From: PALSA-505 sp035308365
GTDB lineage: Bacteria; Actinomycetota; Actinomycetes; Streptosporangiales; Streptosporangiaceae
Direction of reading: 5' to 3'
Length of the DNA stretch: 21,928 nt
NCBI GenBank assembly: GCA_035308365.1
Contig: DATGGU010000042.1
Span: 1-21,928, forward strand
The position numbers and the translations under genes are program-made. Under the pieces are notes generated by a model. The model had not been told where the DNA came from. It saw only the letters and a program-made list of their open reading frames with translations, and searched no databases. Shown here piece after piece: positions 7,611 through 15,291 of the stretch; positions within the stretch are counted from its first letter, which is position 1, and every line of letters starts with the position of its first letter.

Positions 7611-7820
7611 ATGGTGACCTTGTCGATGGTCGACAGGTTTCTGCACGCGATTGAGTCTGGCGATCAACTGCCGTCGCCTGCCGCGGTCGAAGAGGCCCCG
7701 TTCGCGGCTTACCGGGGTGCGGCATCGAGACCGAGCCGTGGTTCGGACGGCAGCTGGCGCTATGCCTGCTCGGCACGCTGGTGCCGCCTCCCGTGCGTGC
7801 GTGCACCCGGACGCGGGTAG
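7611..7820 (+). CDS. Short ORF with a strong ribosome binding site; possible broken gene
   Basis: AAGGAGG at 7596-7602 lies 8 bases before ATG 7611, the best Shine-Dalgarno in this stretch, so translation initiation here looks real. The 69-residue product starts MVTLSMVDRFLHAIESGDQLP, which loosely resembles the first helix of NTF2/SnoaL-like proteins. It then turns into arginine/serine/cysteine-rich sequence that looks out of frame. A neighbouring frame holds a more protein-like segment (GIETEPWFGRQLALCLLGTLV), so a frameshift is possible. It lies 41 bases upstream of the SRPBCC gene and could act as a leader for it. Confidence 0.4.
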   Translation: MVTLSMVDRFLHAIESGDQLPSPAAVEEAPFAAYRGAASRPSRGSDGSWRYACSARWCRLPCVRAPGRG

Positions 7821-7861
7821 TGCAAGTCCGTATCCCGCCTACCGCACTGGAGGTCACCACC

Positions 7862-8380
7862 ATGGATCCCAACGGCGAGCAGACCGCATTCGTCTACACG
7901 ACTTACATCCAGGCGACTCCCGGGCGCGTGTGGCAGGGCCTCACCGACCCTGCCCTGATGAAACGCTACTGGCGGCACCAGACGGCCGGCCCGAAGACGT
8001 TCCATTCGGACTGGAAGAAGGGCTCCACCTACGAGATGGCCCACGACGAGGTCGGACTGGTCGTGAGCGGCCCCGGCCAGGTGATTCTCGAGGCCGATCC
8101 GCCCCGCCGGCTGGCCTACACCTGGCACACGATCACCCCCGAGTGGGCCACGGCGGTCGGCATGGACGAGGCGACTGCCGCGGCCTGGCGCGCCGAAGCC
8201 AGATCCAAGGTCGCCTTCGACATCGAGGACGTCGGCCACGGTACCGTCAAGCTCACAGTGACCCATGACGGCTTCGCGCCGGGCAGCGCCGTGCTGCCGG
8301 CCATCTCCGAAGGGTGGCCCGCCGTCCTGGCCAGCCTCAAGACCCTGCTTGAGACGGGATCGTCCCTGCGTACCTCGTGA
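7862..8380 (+). CDS. SRPBCC/AHSA1-domain protein
   Basis: A 172-residue protein of the START-like SRPBCC fold, which forms a hydrophobic ligand pocket. YIQATPGRVWQGLTDPALMKRYW (about 15-37) is the typical first strand and helices of AHSA1-type proteins. GQVILEADPPRRLAYTWH, VKLTVTHDGF and the last helix SEGWPAVLASLKTLLETG follow in the expected order. ATG 7862 is chosen because GGAGGT (7849-7854) lies 7 bases upstream. In actinobacteria such genes often follow an ArsR gene. Here the nearest ArsR gene is 830 bases upstream, separated by remnants, so the two may once have been adjacent. The ligand is unknown. Confidence 0.85.
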   Translation: MDPNGEQTAFVYTTYIQATPGRVWQGLTDPALMKRYWRHQTAGPKTFHSDWKKGSTYEMAHDEVGLVVSGPGQVILEADPPRRLAYTWHTITPEWATAVGMDEATAAAWRAEARSKVAFDIEDVGHGTVKLTVTHDGFAPGSAVLPAISEGWPAVLASLKTLLETGSSLRTS

Positions 8381-8501
8381 CCGGCCGCGGCAGGCAACCA
8401 CATCACCGTGCACCTGGCGGTCGCCGGCATCGTCTGGCCGGCGTGAGACAGCAGTGCCGTAGATAGCGATCTGCAGCTTGAGCACTTGGTGGCCTTGGTC
8501 C

Positions 8502-8885
8502 TCACGACGCATCTGAACCCGAGGTGGCATTGGGCAGATGTTCCCGCCAAGTTCGGCCGGTCGGCCGTGCGCTGACAGCGCCGGCTGATCCGTCCTGGAT
8601 GCGGTGCCGGCCGCGAGTGCGGCGGGCCGTGTCTTCCCTGCCGGCCGTGTCGGTGAACGCGTCCACGTGCCCGGCGCCAGCCTGCCGGAGCCGTTCGGCC
8701 ACGTCCGGCCTGTACGCGACCGGGACGACACCATGAGCCGTCAGCCAGCCGTGATTCCGCTCACTCGCCAGCCCGGTCACCATGGCGCCGCGCCGCCGCG
8801 CAAGCTGCACAGCCAGCGACCCAACACCGCCGGCCGCACCAGCCACGACAACCGGGCCGGCCGGCCCGGGATCCACCGTGAACAC
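8502..8885 (-). pseudogene. Broken MDR-family oxidoreductase fragment
   Basis: Only the cofactor-binding part of a medium-chain dehydrogenase/reductase remains. VVVAGAAGGVGSLAVQLARRRGA is the Rossmann loop, followed by SERNHGWLTAHGVVPVAY and the VDAFTDT strand typical of NADP-dependent oxidoreductases. After that the sequence becomes arginine-rich and unrelated (about 8502-8640), consistent with a frameshift. The GroES-like N-terminal half of about 130-150 residues is absent upstream. I see no ribosome binding site for the GTG at 8885. It is not closely identical to the intact oxidoreductase at 5609-6595, so a simple local duplication is not evident. Confidence 0.6.
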
Positions 8886-8955
8886 GTCTCCCGCCCAAGA
8901 CCGGAAACCCTGACCAGGCTGGAGAAGCCAATTCGGAGTGCCTACCGAAGCAAAA

Positions 8956-8991
8956 GGCCGGGGGAGAGACGGGTAGCTCTCTCCCCCGGCC
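8956..8991 (-). terminator. Strong intrinsic terminator of the secreted-protein gene
   Basis: GGCCGGGGGAGAGA (8956-8969) pairs perfectly with TCTCTCCCCCGGCC (8978-8991), a 14-bp GC-rich stem with an 8-base loop. Read on the minus strand it follows the stop at 8999 and is followed by TTTTG (8955-8951), so it is oriented to end transcription of the gene at 8999-9574. Confidence 0.85.
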
Positions 8992-8998
8992 CGCCGGA

Positions 8999-9574
8999 CT
9001 AGAACACGTAGGCCGCGTCAGTCGGGTTGAGGATGGTGCACTGGCCGCCCCACCACAGATCGACGTAGCCGGCCAGGCCTACGTCGACCCAGCCAATTCC
9101 CGGCCGCAGGTTGCGGTTGTTGGCGTACGAGCTGCCGAACATCAGGCTCGCGTCCAGGAAATCGCTGCGCTGCCCGGTGTTGGCGTTACGGACCGCGACG
9201 CCGAGCCAGCGGTAGACGACGGCGCCTTGCGAGGAGTCGAACCCGTAGGTGACCTTCGCCCAGCCACTGCCTAGAGCTGTGATGTAGATATAGCTGTCGC
9301 CGCAGTCGCCGTATACGCGGTTCTCTGGGCTCGGGGCACTGGCCTTAGCAGCCCCGGCGCAATACCCGTGCGCTACCGCGTACCTGTGCGCGCTGGTGCT
9401 CATGGTCGTGCAGTCCAGGCTCATCGGCACCCGGACCGCTATCGCTGTTGTGCCGGTCCTGGGGTTCGCCGCGGCCAGAGCCGCGCTCGCCGGGCCGGAT
9501 CCGGCCACCAGCGCGGCGGTGGCCGCCATGCCGCTGAGCATCAGCAGCAGTCTCCACGTGCGGATGGACGGCAT
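8999..9574 (-). CDS. Secreted hypothetical protein with four cysteines
   Basis: A 191-residue protein with a clear Sec signal peptide: MPSIRTWR, then a hydrophobic stretch (LLLMLSGMAATAALVAG), with likely cleavage after PASA near residue 31. The mature part has four cysteines (SLDC, GYCAG, YGDCGDS, GGQCT), which could form two disulfides. It is rich in aromatic and glycine residues (SGWAKVTYGFD, YVDLWWGG), suggesting a small beta-rich extracellular domain. ATG 9574 is chosen because AAGGAGG (complement of 9581-9587) lies 6 bases upstream, although the frame is open to 9685. It is a single-gene unit ending in a strong terminator. I do not recognise the family. Confidence 0.8.
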   Translation of the reverse strand: MPSIRTWRLLLMLSGMAATAALVAGSGPASAALAAANPRTGTTAIAVRVPMSLDCTTMSTSAHRYAVAHGYCAGAAKASAPSPENRVYGDCGDSYIYITALGSGWAKVTYGFDSSQGAVVYRWLGVAVRNANTGQRSDFLDASLMFGSSYANNRNLRPGIGWVDVGLAGYVDLWWGGQCTILNPTDAAYVF

Positions 9575-10173
9575 AATGTGCCTCCTTCGTTCGCCATTGA
9601 TGGCCGTGACACGATGCACCGTGTGCAGCCACGATTCAGTGCCAGCCTGTGCGCGGCCGTCACCTGTCTGTCCCCCATCCGTCATCTATCGCCTCTTTCT
9701 GGCGAGTAGCGGTGGGAGCGGGACACCGGGCCGGGGTCATCCAGCCGGCCAGGATGGTCACAAATCAGGCCTGCCCTGGGTCGTGGTCCTAGTCGCGCCC
9801 TCTTCGAGCAGTTCGGTGCCGCGTCGGCCTGCGCCCAGCACGGCCAGGTCGCAGGTGCCCTCGAAGCCAGGCATCAGATCTGGTCCCGCAACCATTTGCC
9901 GAACAGCACGGCGAAGACCATCGGGACAGGCGCAATCATGGATGTCGTTAGTTTTAAATGGAATCCATCGCAAGATGGCTTTCTTATACACCCCCGCTGG
10001 ACGTGGTTATATTGCCATCCCTGCGATCCCGCAGGATGAAACCGCTCAGCGCGGGCGTGCGGACCAGCAGTAAGCTCTGGTGACTGTTATCGGGCCGTGC
10101 TCTGATCGAGGCAACCGAGAACACTGGCTCGTGCGTCTGTATGTAGAGCAAGCCGGCATCCGGAGCGGGACGG
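9575..10173. other. Long intergenic region with clustered inverted repeats upstream of the SARP gene
   Basis: No convincing gene lies here. A minus-strand frame (9758-9991) has no ribosome binding site or recognisable product. Part of another minus frame reads MIAPVPMVFAVLFGKWLRD, which looks like a membrane-protein end but is too short to call. The stretch 9950-10040 is unusually AT-rich for this genome. It holds a perfect palindrome ATGGA-A-TCCAT (9958-9968), the overlapping CCATC-GCAA-GATGG (9965-9978), and a 9-bp bulged hairpin (10016-10038). These precede the SARP gene by 135-215 bases and may belong to its control region. Confidence 0.5.
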
Positions 10174-13100
10174 GTGACGAGGATGGAGTTTCGGATCCTG
10201 GGGACCCTGGAGGCCCAGGCTGGGGGCTGCCCGTTACCAGTCAGCCGCCGCTACGACCAGTCAGTGCTAGCTGCCCTGATAGTGGACGCCGGCCGTACCG
10301 TGCCGCTGTCCCGGCTGATCGACACGCTGTGGAGCGATGACCCGCCGCAGACCGCGGCCAAGCAGGTCCGCAACACCGTCTCGCGGCTGCGCGCGCTGCT
10401 GGAGGCCCATGGGCTCGCCGGAGCGATCGTCACCGAGCGGGCGGGGTACCGGCTCGCCGTGAGCGAACAGGCAGTAGACGCGCACCGGTTCAAGACCATC
10501 GCTGCCGCGGCGAACCGGACGGCAGTGCAGGGGCACCGGGCAGAAGCCGCGGGCATGCTCAGAGCGGCGCTTGACCTATGGCGCGGCCCGGCGCTGGCTG
10601 GGTTGCCCGGCAGGGTTCTCCAGGCCACGGCCACCGCGCTGAACGAGCAGCGGCATGTGGCCACGGACACCTACTATGACCTCCAGCTCGCGCTGGGTCG
10701 TCACCACGAGATCGCCGGGGAGCTGGCGGCATGGGCTGCCGGCCAGCCGCTACGGGAAAATGCCACCGCACAGTACATGCTGGCGCTGTACCGCTGCGGC
10801 CGCCGGGCGGATGCCCTGGCCGCTTATCACCGGGCGCGCACGCTGCTGGCCACAGAACTGGGCATCGACCCTGGCGCGGAATTGCGGCGGCTGCACCAGC
10901 AGATTCTCACCGGCGACCCGGAACTGAACCTTGTGGTACCCGAGGGTCGCAGCAGTGCCACCGCCCCCGGGCACCGTGCGGGCAGCGCAGCCGGTCCCGC
11001 CGGGCCGGCAGCGCTTGAGGTACGGTCCTCGCTGCCACCCGACGCGGCTGCGTTCACTGGCCGGGACACAGAACTGGCCCAGGTCACGGCTGCGGTAACG
11101 GATGCGGCCGGGGCGGGCGGGGTGGTGGCGGTCCGGGCGATCGACGGGATGCCGGGGATCGGCAAGACCGCCCTGGCTGTGCATGCCGCGCATGTGCTGG
11201 CTGACCGGTTCCCGGACCGGCAGCTGTTCATCGACCTGCACGCCCACACTCCCGGACGGGACCCGGTCCGGCCGCAGGACGCACTGGCGGGTCTGCTGGC
11301 CGCCACGGGTGTCGACCCCCGGTTTCTGCCGGAGGATCTGGACGGGCGGGCGGCGATCTGGCGGGACACGATCGCCGGGCGCCGGGCGCTGCTGGTGCTG
11401 GACAATGCCGCCAGCACCAGCCAGGTCACCCCGCTGCTGCCCGGGTGTGGGACGTGCCTGGTGCTGGTGACCAGCCGCCGGCACCTGGGTGACCTACCCG
11501 GTGTGGTCACACCGGTGCTGCTGGATGTACTGCCCCCAGCGCAGGCAATGGAAATGTTCACCCGCCTGGCGCCCCGCGCCGCAGGCAGCCGGGACGAAGT
11601 TGCGGAGGTGGTGGGGCTGGCGGGGTTCTTGCCGCTGGCGGTCTCGCTGCTGGCCCGCGTCTTCACCCGTCACCACTCCTGGACCCTGGCCAGCCTGGCC
11701 GCGGAAACCCGGGAGAGGCTGCTGACCCTGACCGCGGAAAGCCAGAGCGTCACGGCCGCGTTCGCGGTGTCCTACCGGCACCTGGACCCAGCCGGGCAGC
11801 GGCTCTTCACCTTGCTGGGCCTGCACCCGGGCACCACCACTGACGCCTGCGCCGCCGCGGCGCTGACCGGCACCAGCCTGGCCCGGGCCACCCGGGTGCT
11901 GGACGAACTGCACGGGGAGGGGCTGCTGACCGAGACCGGCTACCGCCGCTACGGCATGCACGACCTGCTGCGCCGCTACGCCCGTGACCAGGCCACCGCC
12001 ATCCCCGCCCAGGATGCCCAGCAGGCGGTAGGGCGGCTGCTGGACTACTACCAGCAGACCGCCACCCGCGCCAACGTCTGGCTGGCCCGCCCGACCAGCC
12101 CTGGCCTCCCACCAGCCACACCACCAGCAGGCCCGCCCGCAGCCCCGGACCTGAAGGACACCAGCCAGGCACTGGCATGGGCGCGCGCGGAGCGGGCCAG
12201 CCTGCTAGCCTGCCTCAACCACGCCACCCGCAGCGGGCAGGACGCCCGGGTGATCACACTGACCGCCGCCATCGCCGGGCTGTTGCGCCGCGACGGCCCC
12301 TGGGCTGATGCCATCACCCACCACACCACCGCCCTGCGCGCCGGCCACCGTCTCGGTGACCGGCGCGGCCAGGCCGGCGCCCTCAACGATCTCGGGGACA
12401 TGCGGCGGCTGATGGGTGATTACCCTGGCGCGGCCCAGGACCTGGAGCACGCGCTGGGCATCTACCGCGACCTCAGCGACCGGCCCGGCCAGGCCAACGC
12501 CCTCAACGATCTCGGGGCCGTGCGGCTTCGGACGGGTGATTACCCTGGCGCGGCCCAGGACCTGGAGCAGGCGCTGGGCATCTGCCGCGAGCTTGGTGAC
12601 CGGCGCGGCCAAGCCACTGCCTTCAACCGCCTCGGGGCGATGCGGTTGCAAGCGGGTGATTACCCTGGCGCGGCCCAGAACCTAGAACAGGCGCTGGGCA
12701 TCTACCGCGACCTCAGCGACCGGCGCGGCCAAGCCAACAGCCTTCACAACCTCGGGGACGTACGGCAGCGGACGGGTGACAACCCGGCTGCGGCTCAGGA
12801 CCTGGAGCAGGCACTCGTCATCTACTGCGACCTCGGTGACCGGCGCGGCCAGGCCAACACCCTCCACCGGCTTGGGGCCGTGCGGCGTGCAACAGGTGAT
12901 TACCCGGCCGCGGCTCAGGACCTGGAGCAGGCCCTGAGCATTTACCGCGACCTCAGGGATCCGAGTGGTGAAGCTGAAGCGCTCAACGAGAGAGGAACGC
13001 TGCACCGAGCCAGCGGTGAACCCGCGCGGGCGCACGAGTGTCACCAGCAGGCCCTCGAACTAGCCCGCGCCATCGCCAGCTCCCGGGATGAGGCGCACGC

Positions 13101-13293
13101 GCTGGCCGGCCTGGGCCGCTGCGCCATGGCCACCGGCAACCCCGCGCAAGCCGAAACAGTCCTGCGCCAGGCACTGGAGATATTCCAGCGGACCGGCGCA
13201 GCCGAGACCCGGGACCTGCTCGCCGAACTAGACGCCCTTACCAGCCGCACCTGGCACCAGATGCCAAACCGCCGCGCACCGGCCGGCCGCTGA
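10174..13293 (+). CDS. AfsR/SARP-family regulator (SARP-NB-ARC-TPR)
   Basis: A 1039-residue regulator with AfsR-like architecture and length. Residues 1-95 are an OmpR-type winged helix (MEFRILGTLEA, LIDTLWSDDPP, AAKQVRNTVSRLRALL). Residues 100-245 are the bacterial transcriptional activation domain (YRCGRRADALAAYHRARTLL, ELGIDPGAELRRLHQQIL). The NB-ARC ATPase follows, with P-loop GMPGIGKT at 325-332 and Walker B LLVLDN ending near 410. The C-terminal third has TPR-like repeats, five of them near-identical 40-residue units at about 730-929, then two degenerate ones. GTG 10174 has GGAG 8 bases upstream; the ATG at 10183 is the alternative. Such proteins activate secondary metabolism or development, but no biosynthetic cluster is visible here. 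The target is unknown. Confidence 0.92.
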   Translation: MTRMEFRILGTLEAQAGGCPLPVSRRYDQSVLAALIVDAGRTVPLSRLIDTLWSDDPPQTAAKQVRNTVSRLRALLEAHGLAGAIVTERAGYRLAVSEQAVDAHRFKTIAAAANRTAVQGHRAEAAGMLRAALDLWRGPALAGLPGRVLQATATALNEQRHVATDTYYDLQLALGRHHEIAGELAAWAAGQPLRENATAQYMLALYRCGRRADALAAYHRARTLLATELGIDPGAELRRLHQQILTGDPELNLVVPEGRSSATAPGHRAGSAAGPAGPAALEVRSSLPPDAAAFTGRDTELAQVTAAVTDAAGAGGVVAVRAIDGMPGIGKTALAVHAAHVLADRFPDRQLFIDLHAHTPGRDPVRPQDALAGLLAATGVDPRFLPEDLDGRAAIWRDTIAGRRALLVLDNAASTSQVTPLLPGCGTCLVLVTSRRHLGDLPGVVTPVLLDVLPPAQAMEMFTRLAPRAAGSRDEVAEVVGLAGFLPLAVSLLARVFTRHHSWTLASLAAETRERLLTLTAESQSVTAAFAVSYRHLDPAGQRLFTLLGLHPGTTTDACAAAALTGTSLARATRVLDELHGEGLLTETGYRRYGMHDLLRRYARDQATAIPAQDAQQAVGRLLDYYQQTATRANVWLARPTSPGLPPATPPAGPPAAPDLKDTSQALAWARAERASLLACLNHATRSGQDARVITLTAAIAGLLRRDGPWADAITHHTTALRAGHRLGDRRGQAGALNDLGDMRRLMGDYPGAAQDLEHALGIYRDLSDRPGQANALNDLGAVRLRTGDYPGAAQDLEQALGICRELGDRRGQATAFNRLGAMRLQAGDYPGAAQNLEQALGIYRDLSDRRGQANSLHNLGDVRQRTGDNPAAAQDLEQALVIYCDLGDRRGQANTLHRLGAVRRATGDYPAAAQDLEQALSIYRDLRDPSGEAEALNERGTLHRASGEPARAHECHQQALELARAIASSRDEAHALAGLGRCAMATGNPAQAETVLRQALEIFQRTGAAETRDLLAELDALTSRTWHQMPNRRAPAGR
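12361..12960 (+). repeat. Five in-phase 120-bp tandem repeats coding TPR units
   Basis: Five consecutive units of exactly 120 bp (12361, 12481, 12601, 12721, 12841) keep the same reading frame and encode 40-residue units centred on GDYPGAAQDLEQALGIYRDL. Blocks such as taccctggcgcggcccagga recur almost base for base, especially in the first three units. Two more diverged units follow (12961-13200). DNA-level identity points to recent tandem duplication or gene conversion. Confidence 0.92.
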
Positions 13294-13380
13294 CCCGGAC
13301 GCCTGCGCCAGCGACCAGAACGCCTTCCTCCAGTCGCACTCATGGCAGGAGTATGCGCGCCCGCGCTACCGGCGACGCGG

Positions 13381-14397
13381 CTATGCGCTGGCGGAGGCGT
13401 AGGCGGCGAGGTCGTGGAGGTAGCGGGCCCGGTCGTCCTCGGGGAGCCAGGCAATCGTGAAGGCGTTGCGGACGGCTTGCACGATCTGCTGTTTGCCCAG
13501 ATGAGCTGCGTCAGCGACGGCGGTGAGATTCTCGTTCATATACCCAGGGAAATATGCCGGGTCATCGGAGTTGATGGTGACCAGCAGGGATCGCTCCAGC
13601 ATGGCCTTGATCTCGCGCGCCTTCAGGCCGTCGGTGACGTAGCTGTTGGAGATGGGGCAGGCGGTCAGGCCGACTGCCGAGTCGGCGAGCCGTTGCACGA
13701 GCGCGTCGTCGCCGATGCAGTTGACGCCGTGGTCTATCCGTTCCACCCCGATGTCATCCAGGCACTGCCAGATGTGGGTGATGGAGTCCTGCTGATCGAC
13801 GTCGCAGTGCATCGTCAGGTGGTAGCCCTCGCTGCGGGCCCGGGCGAAAACCTCCCGGAACTTGACCGGCGGGTTGCCCTTCTCATCGGAGTCCAGCCCT
13901 ACTCCGGCGATCCAGTCCCGGTAGGCCAGGGACTCGCGCAGGGTGTCCAGGGCGGAATCGGCTGGCAGATCCCGCAAGAAGCACATGATGAGCTGGGTGC
14001 GCAGGCCAAGCTCGCGCTCGGCGGCCTGCTGGGCCTGGCGGATGCCGCCCAGGACGCTGCCGAACGGGACGCCGCGGCAGGTGTGGGCCTGGGGATCGAA
14101 GAAGACCTCCGCATACACCACGTTCTGCGACTGGGCCGTCCGGAAATACGCCATGGCCAGGTCGTAGAAGTCCTCTTCGCGCCGCAGCACGCTCATGCCC
14201 TCGTAGTACATGGCCAGGAACGACGGCAGATCATCGAAGGTGTAGGCGGCCCGCATCTCCGCGGCCGAGTGGTAGGGCAGGTCCATGCGGTTACGGGCGG
14301 CGAGCTGAAACTTCAGCTCGGGCTCCAAGGTGCCCTCCAGGTGCACATGCAGCTCAGCCTTGGGCATCCCCGCGATGAACGACGACATCCCGCTCAT
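13381..14397 (-). CDS. Adenine/adenosine deaminase-family amidohydrolase with altered catalytic motif
   Basis: A 338-residue amidohydrolase closest in pattern to bacterial adenine deaminases of the adenosine deaminase family. MPKAELHVHLEGTLEP gives metal ligands H17 and H19. FFDPQAHTCRG, ERIDHGVN (H223) and INSDDPAYF (metal ligand D278) are all in place. The usual HAGE motif, whose glutamate takes part in catalysis, reads HCDV at residues 197-200, so H197 is kept but glutamate is replaced by valine. Deamination of adenine is therefore uncertain; a different substrate such as an N6-substituted purine is a hypothesis. ATG 14397 has GGGAGG about 11 bases upstream; ATG 14388 is the alternative. 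It is convergent with the SARP gene. Confidence 0.82.
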   Translation of the reverse strand: MSGMSSFIAGMPKAELHVHLEGTLEPELKFQLAARNRMDLPYHSAAEMRAAYTFDDLPSFLAMYYEGMSVLRREEDFYDLAMAYFRTAQSQNVVYAEVFFDPQAHTCRGVPFGSVLGGIRQAQQAAERELGLRTQLIMCFLRDLPADSALDTLRESLAYRDWIAGVGLDSDEKGNPPVKFREVFARARSEGYHLTMHCDVDQQDSITHIWQCLDDIGVERIDHGVNCIGDDALVQRLADSAVGLTACPISNSYVTDGLKAREIKAMLERSLLVTINSDDPAYFPGYMNENLTAVADAAHLGKQQIVQAVRNAFTIAWLPEDDRARYLHDLAAYASASA

Positions 14398-14727
14398 GCT
14401 CCAGTTCCCTCCCTCACTGCCGGCGCAGGCCAGGAAGACCGGCCCGCCGCTATTCCGCCTCACCGCGGCCCGCACACGAAGCTGGCGGAAAGCAAGACCA
14501 CCACTTCGACGCCGAACCTACCCTGCGCGGCGTGAGCGGATCCGGTGGGCAGCGGAAGACAATGGATGGCGGCGTGCCACACGGCCAGCTCGGGTTCGAC
14601 ATGCTCGATCACACCGGTGAATCCCGCACGGCCGTCCAGCGCGCCTTCGGCACCGTAGCCGCCCATCTGACCTGACCGCCTTCCCCGGCCCGGCCCTCCG
14701 TTCGGGCTCTTCGCATAAGCGCGGGGC
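14398..14727. other. Intergenic stretch with one possible 37-codon ORF
   Basis: One plus-strand ORF at 14562-14675 encodes 37 residues (MDGGVPHGQLGFDMLDHTGE and following, ending VAAHLT). It has GGAAG 4 bases upstream of its ATG and about 80% G or C at third codon positions, so it could be a small gene or the tail of a lost one. I do not recognise it. Nothing else is supported here. Confidence 0.3.
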
Positions 14728-15165
14728 TTACCGGGAGCCGGCCGCGTCGAGCGTTGCGGAGATGGGTTCGAGGTCTTCGAGGAGCTGGCCGAGCTCGCTC
14801 GGCTCCAGGCTGGAGTACGCCGGTGCGGCGAGGTCGTCGGTGAGCGACTCGATCCGCTCCTTGGTCTTCCGGCCGGCCTCACTGAGCCAGCCGGAAGCGT
14901 CGATGAGACCGCGGGCCCGCATCCCGTCCACGACCCTGGCCAGCCGGTCCGCAGCGAGGTGGTGGACCCTCCCGAACTTCGCCGCGGGCATGTTCTCCGA
15001 CAGCGCGTGGAGCACATGGGCCTGCTTCGATCCGACACTTCCGCCCAGGTTCATTTCAAGGACTTTCCGGCCCACCCCTCCGGAGCCGCACCTCGCCAAG
15101 CCCTCAGCTCGGCGGGTCAGGCCACCCGGCAGGGACATCGCAATAAGAGTTTGCCTTTCGATCAC
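14728..15165 (-). pseudogene. C-terminal fragment of an SCO6745-family (MarR-like HTH) protein
   Basis: The last hundred residues (SKQAHVLHALSENMPAAKF, VDGMRARGLIDASGWLSEAGRKTKERIE, DDLAAPAYSSLEPSE) match the helix-turn-helix C-terminal end of SCO6745-family proteins, normally around 280 residues. The roughly 190-residue N-terminal domain is missing. The frame upstream (MSLPGGLTRRAEGLARCGSG) looks unrelated, and the furthest start at 15165 falls inside the PHO box of the divergent transporter. I therefore call it a truncated pseudogene. A short surviving regulator starting internally cannot be ruled out. Confidence 0.6.
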
Positions 15166-15192
15166 ATTTCATTCACTTGGCGTTCATGTATG
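15149..15192 (+). promoter_or_regulatory. Candidate PHO box (PhoP operator), four 11-nt units
   Basis: Four consecutive 11-base direct-repeat units are visible: GTTTGCCTTTC (15149), GATCACATTTC (15160), ATTCACTTGGC (15171) and GTTCATGTATG (15182). Each matches about five of the seven conserved bases (GTTCACC) of Streptomyces PhoP direct-repeat units. The site lies 100 bases upstream of a phosphate transporter start, so activation under phosphate starvation is expected. Confidence 0.65.
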
Positions 15193-15291
15193 AGTCGGTG
15201 CTGCGTTGCCTGCAGCGGGTAGCTTCCGCCGTGAGCAGAGAAGCACAGAGGCTGTGAATCCGGTGGCGGCGACACAGGCGAAGGGAACGAC

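Noticed and set aside
9758..9991. 77-codon minus-strand ORF
   Set aside because: No ribosome binding site, no recognisable domain, and a competing frame in the same place; coding is not supported.
12361..13200. Regular repeats that could suggest a CRISPR-like or minisatellite array
   Set aside because: The units are 120 bp, contiguous without spacers and code in frame for TPR-like units of the SARP protein.
13289..13402. Protein-like frame (FLQSHSWQEYARPRYRRRGY) after the SARP stop
   Set aside because: It has no start codon and overlaps the end of the deaminase gene; probably chance.
13342..14535. 397-codon plus-strand open frame
   Set aside because: It is antisense to the deaminase, whose catalytic motifs are unmistakable; its product is valine/glycine/histidine-rich with no family features.
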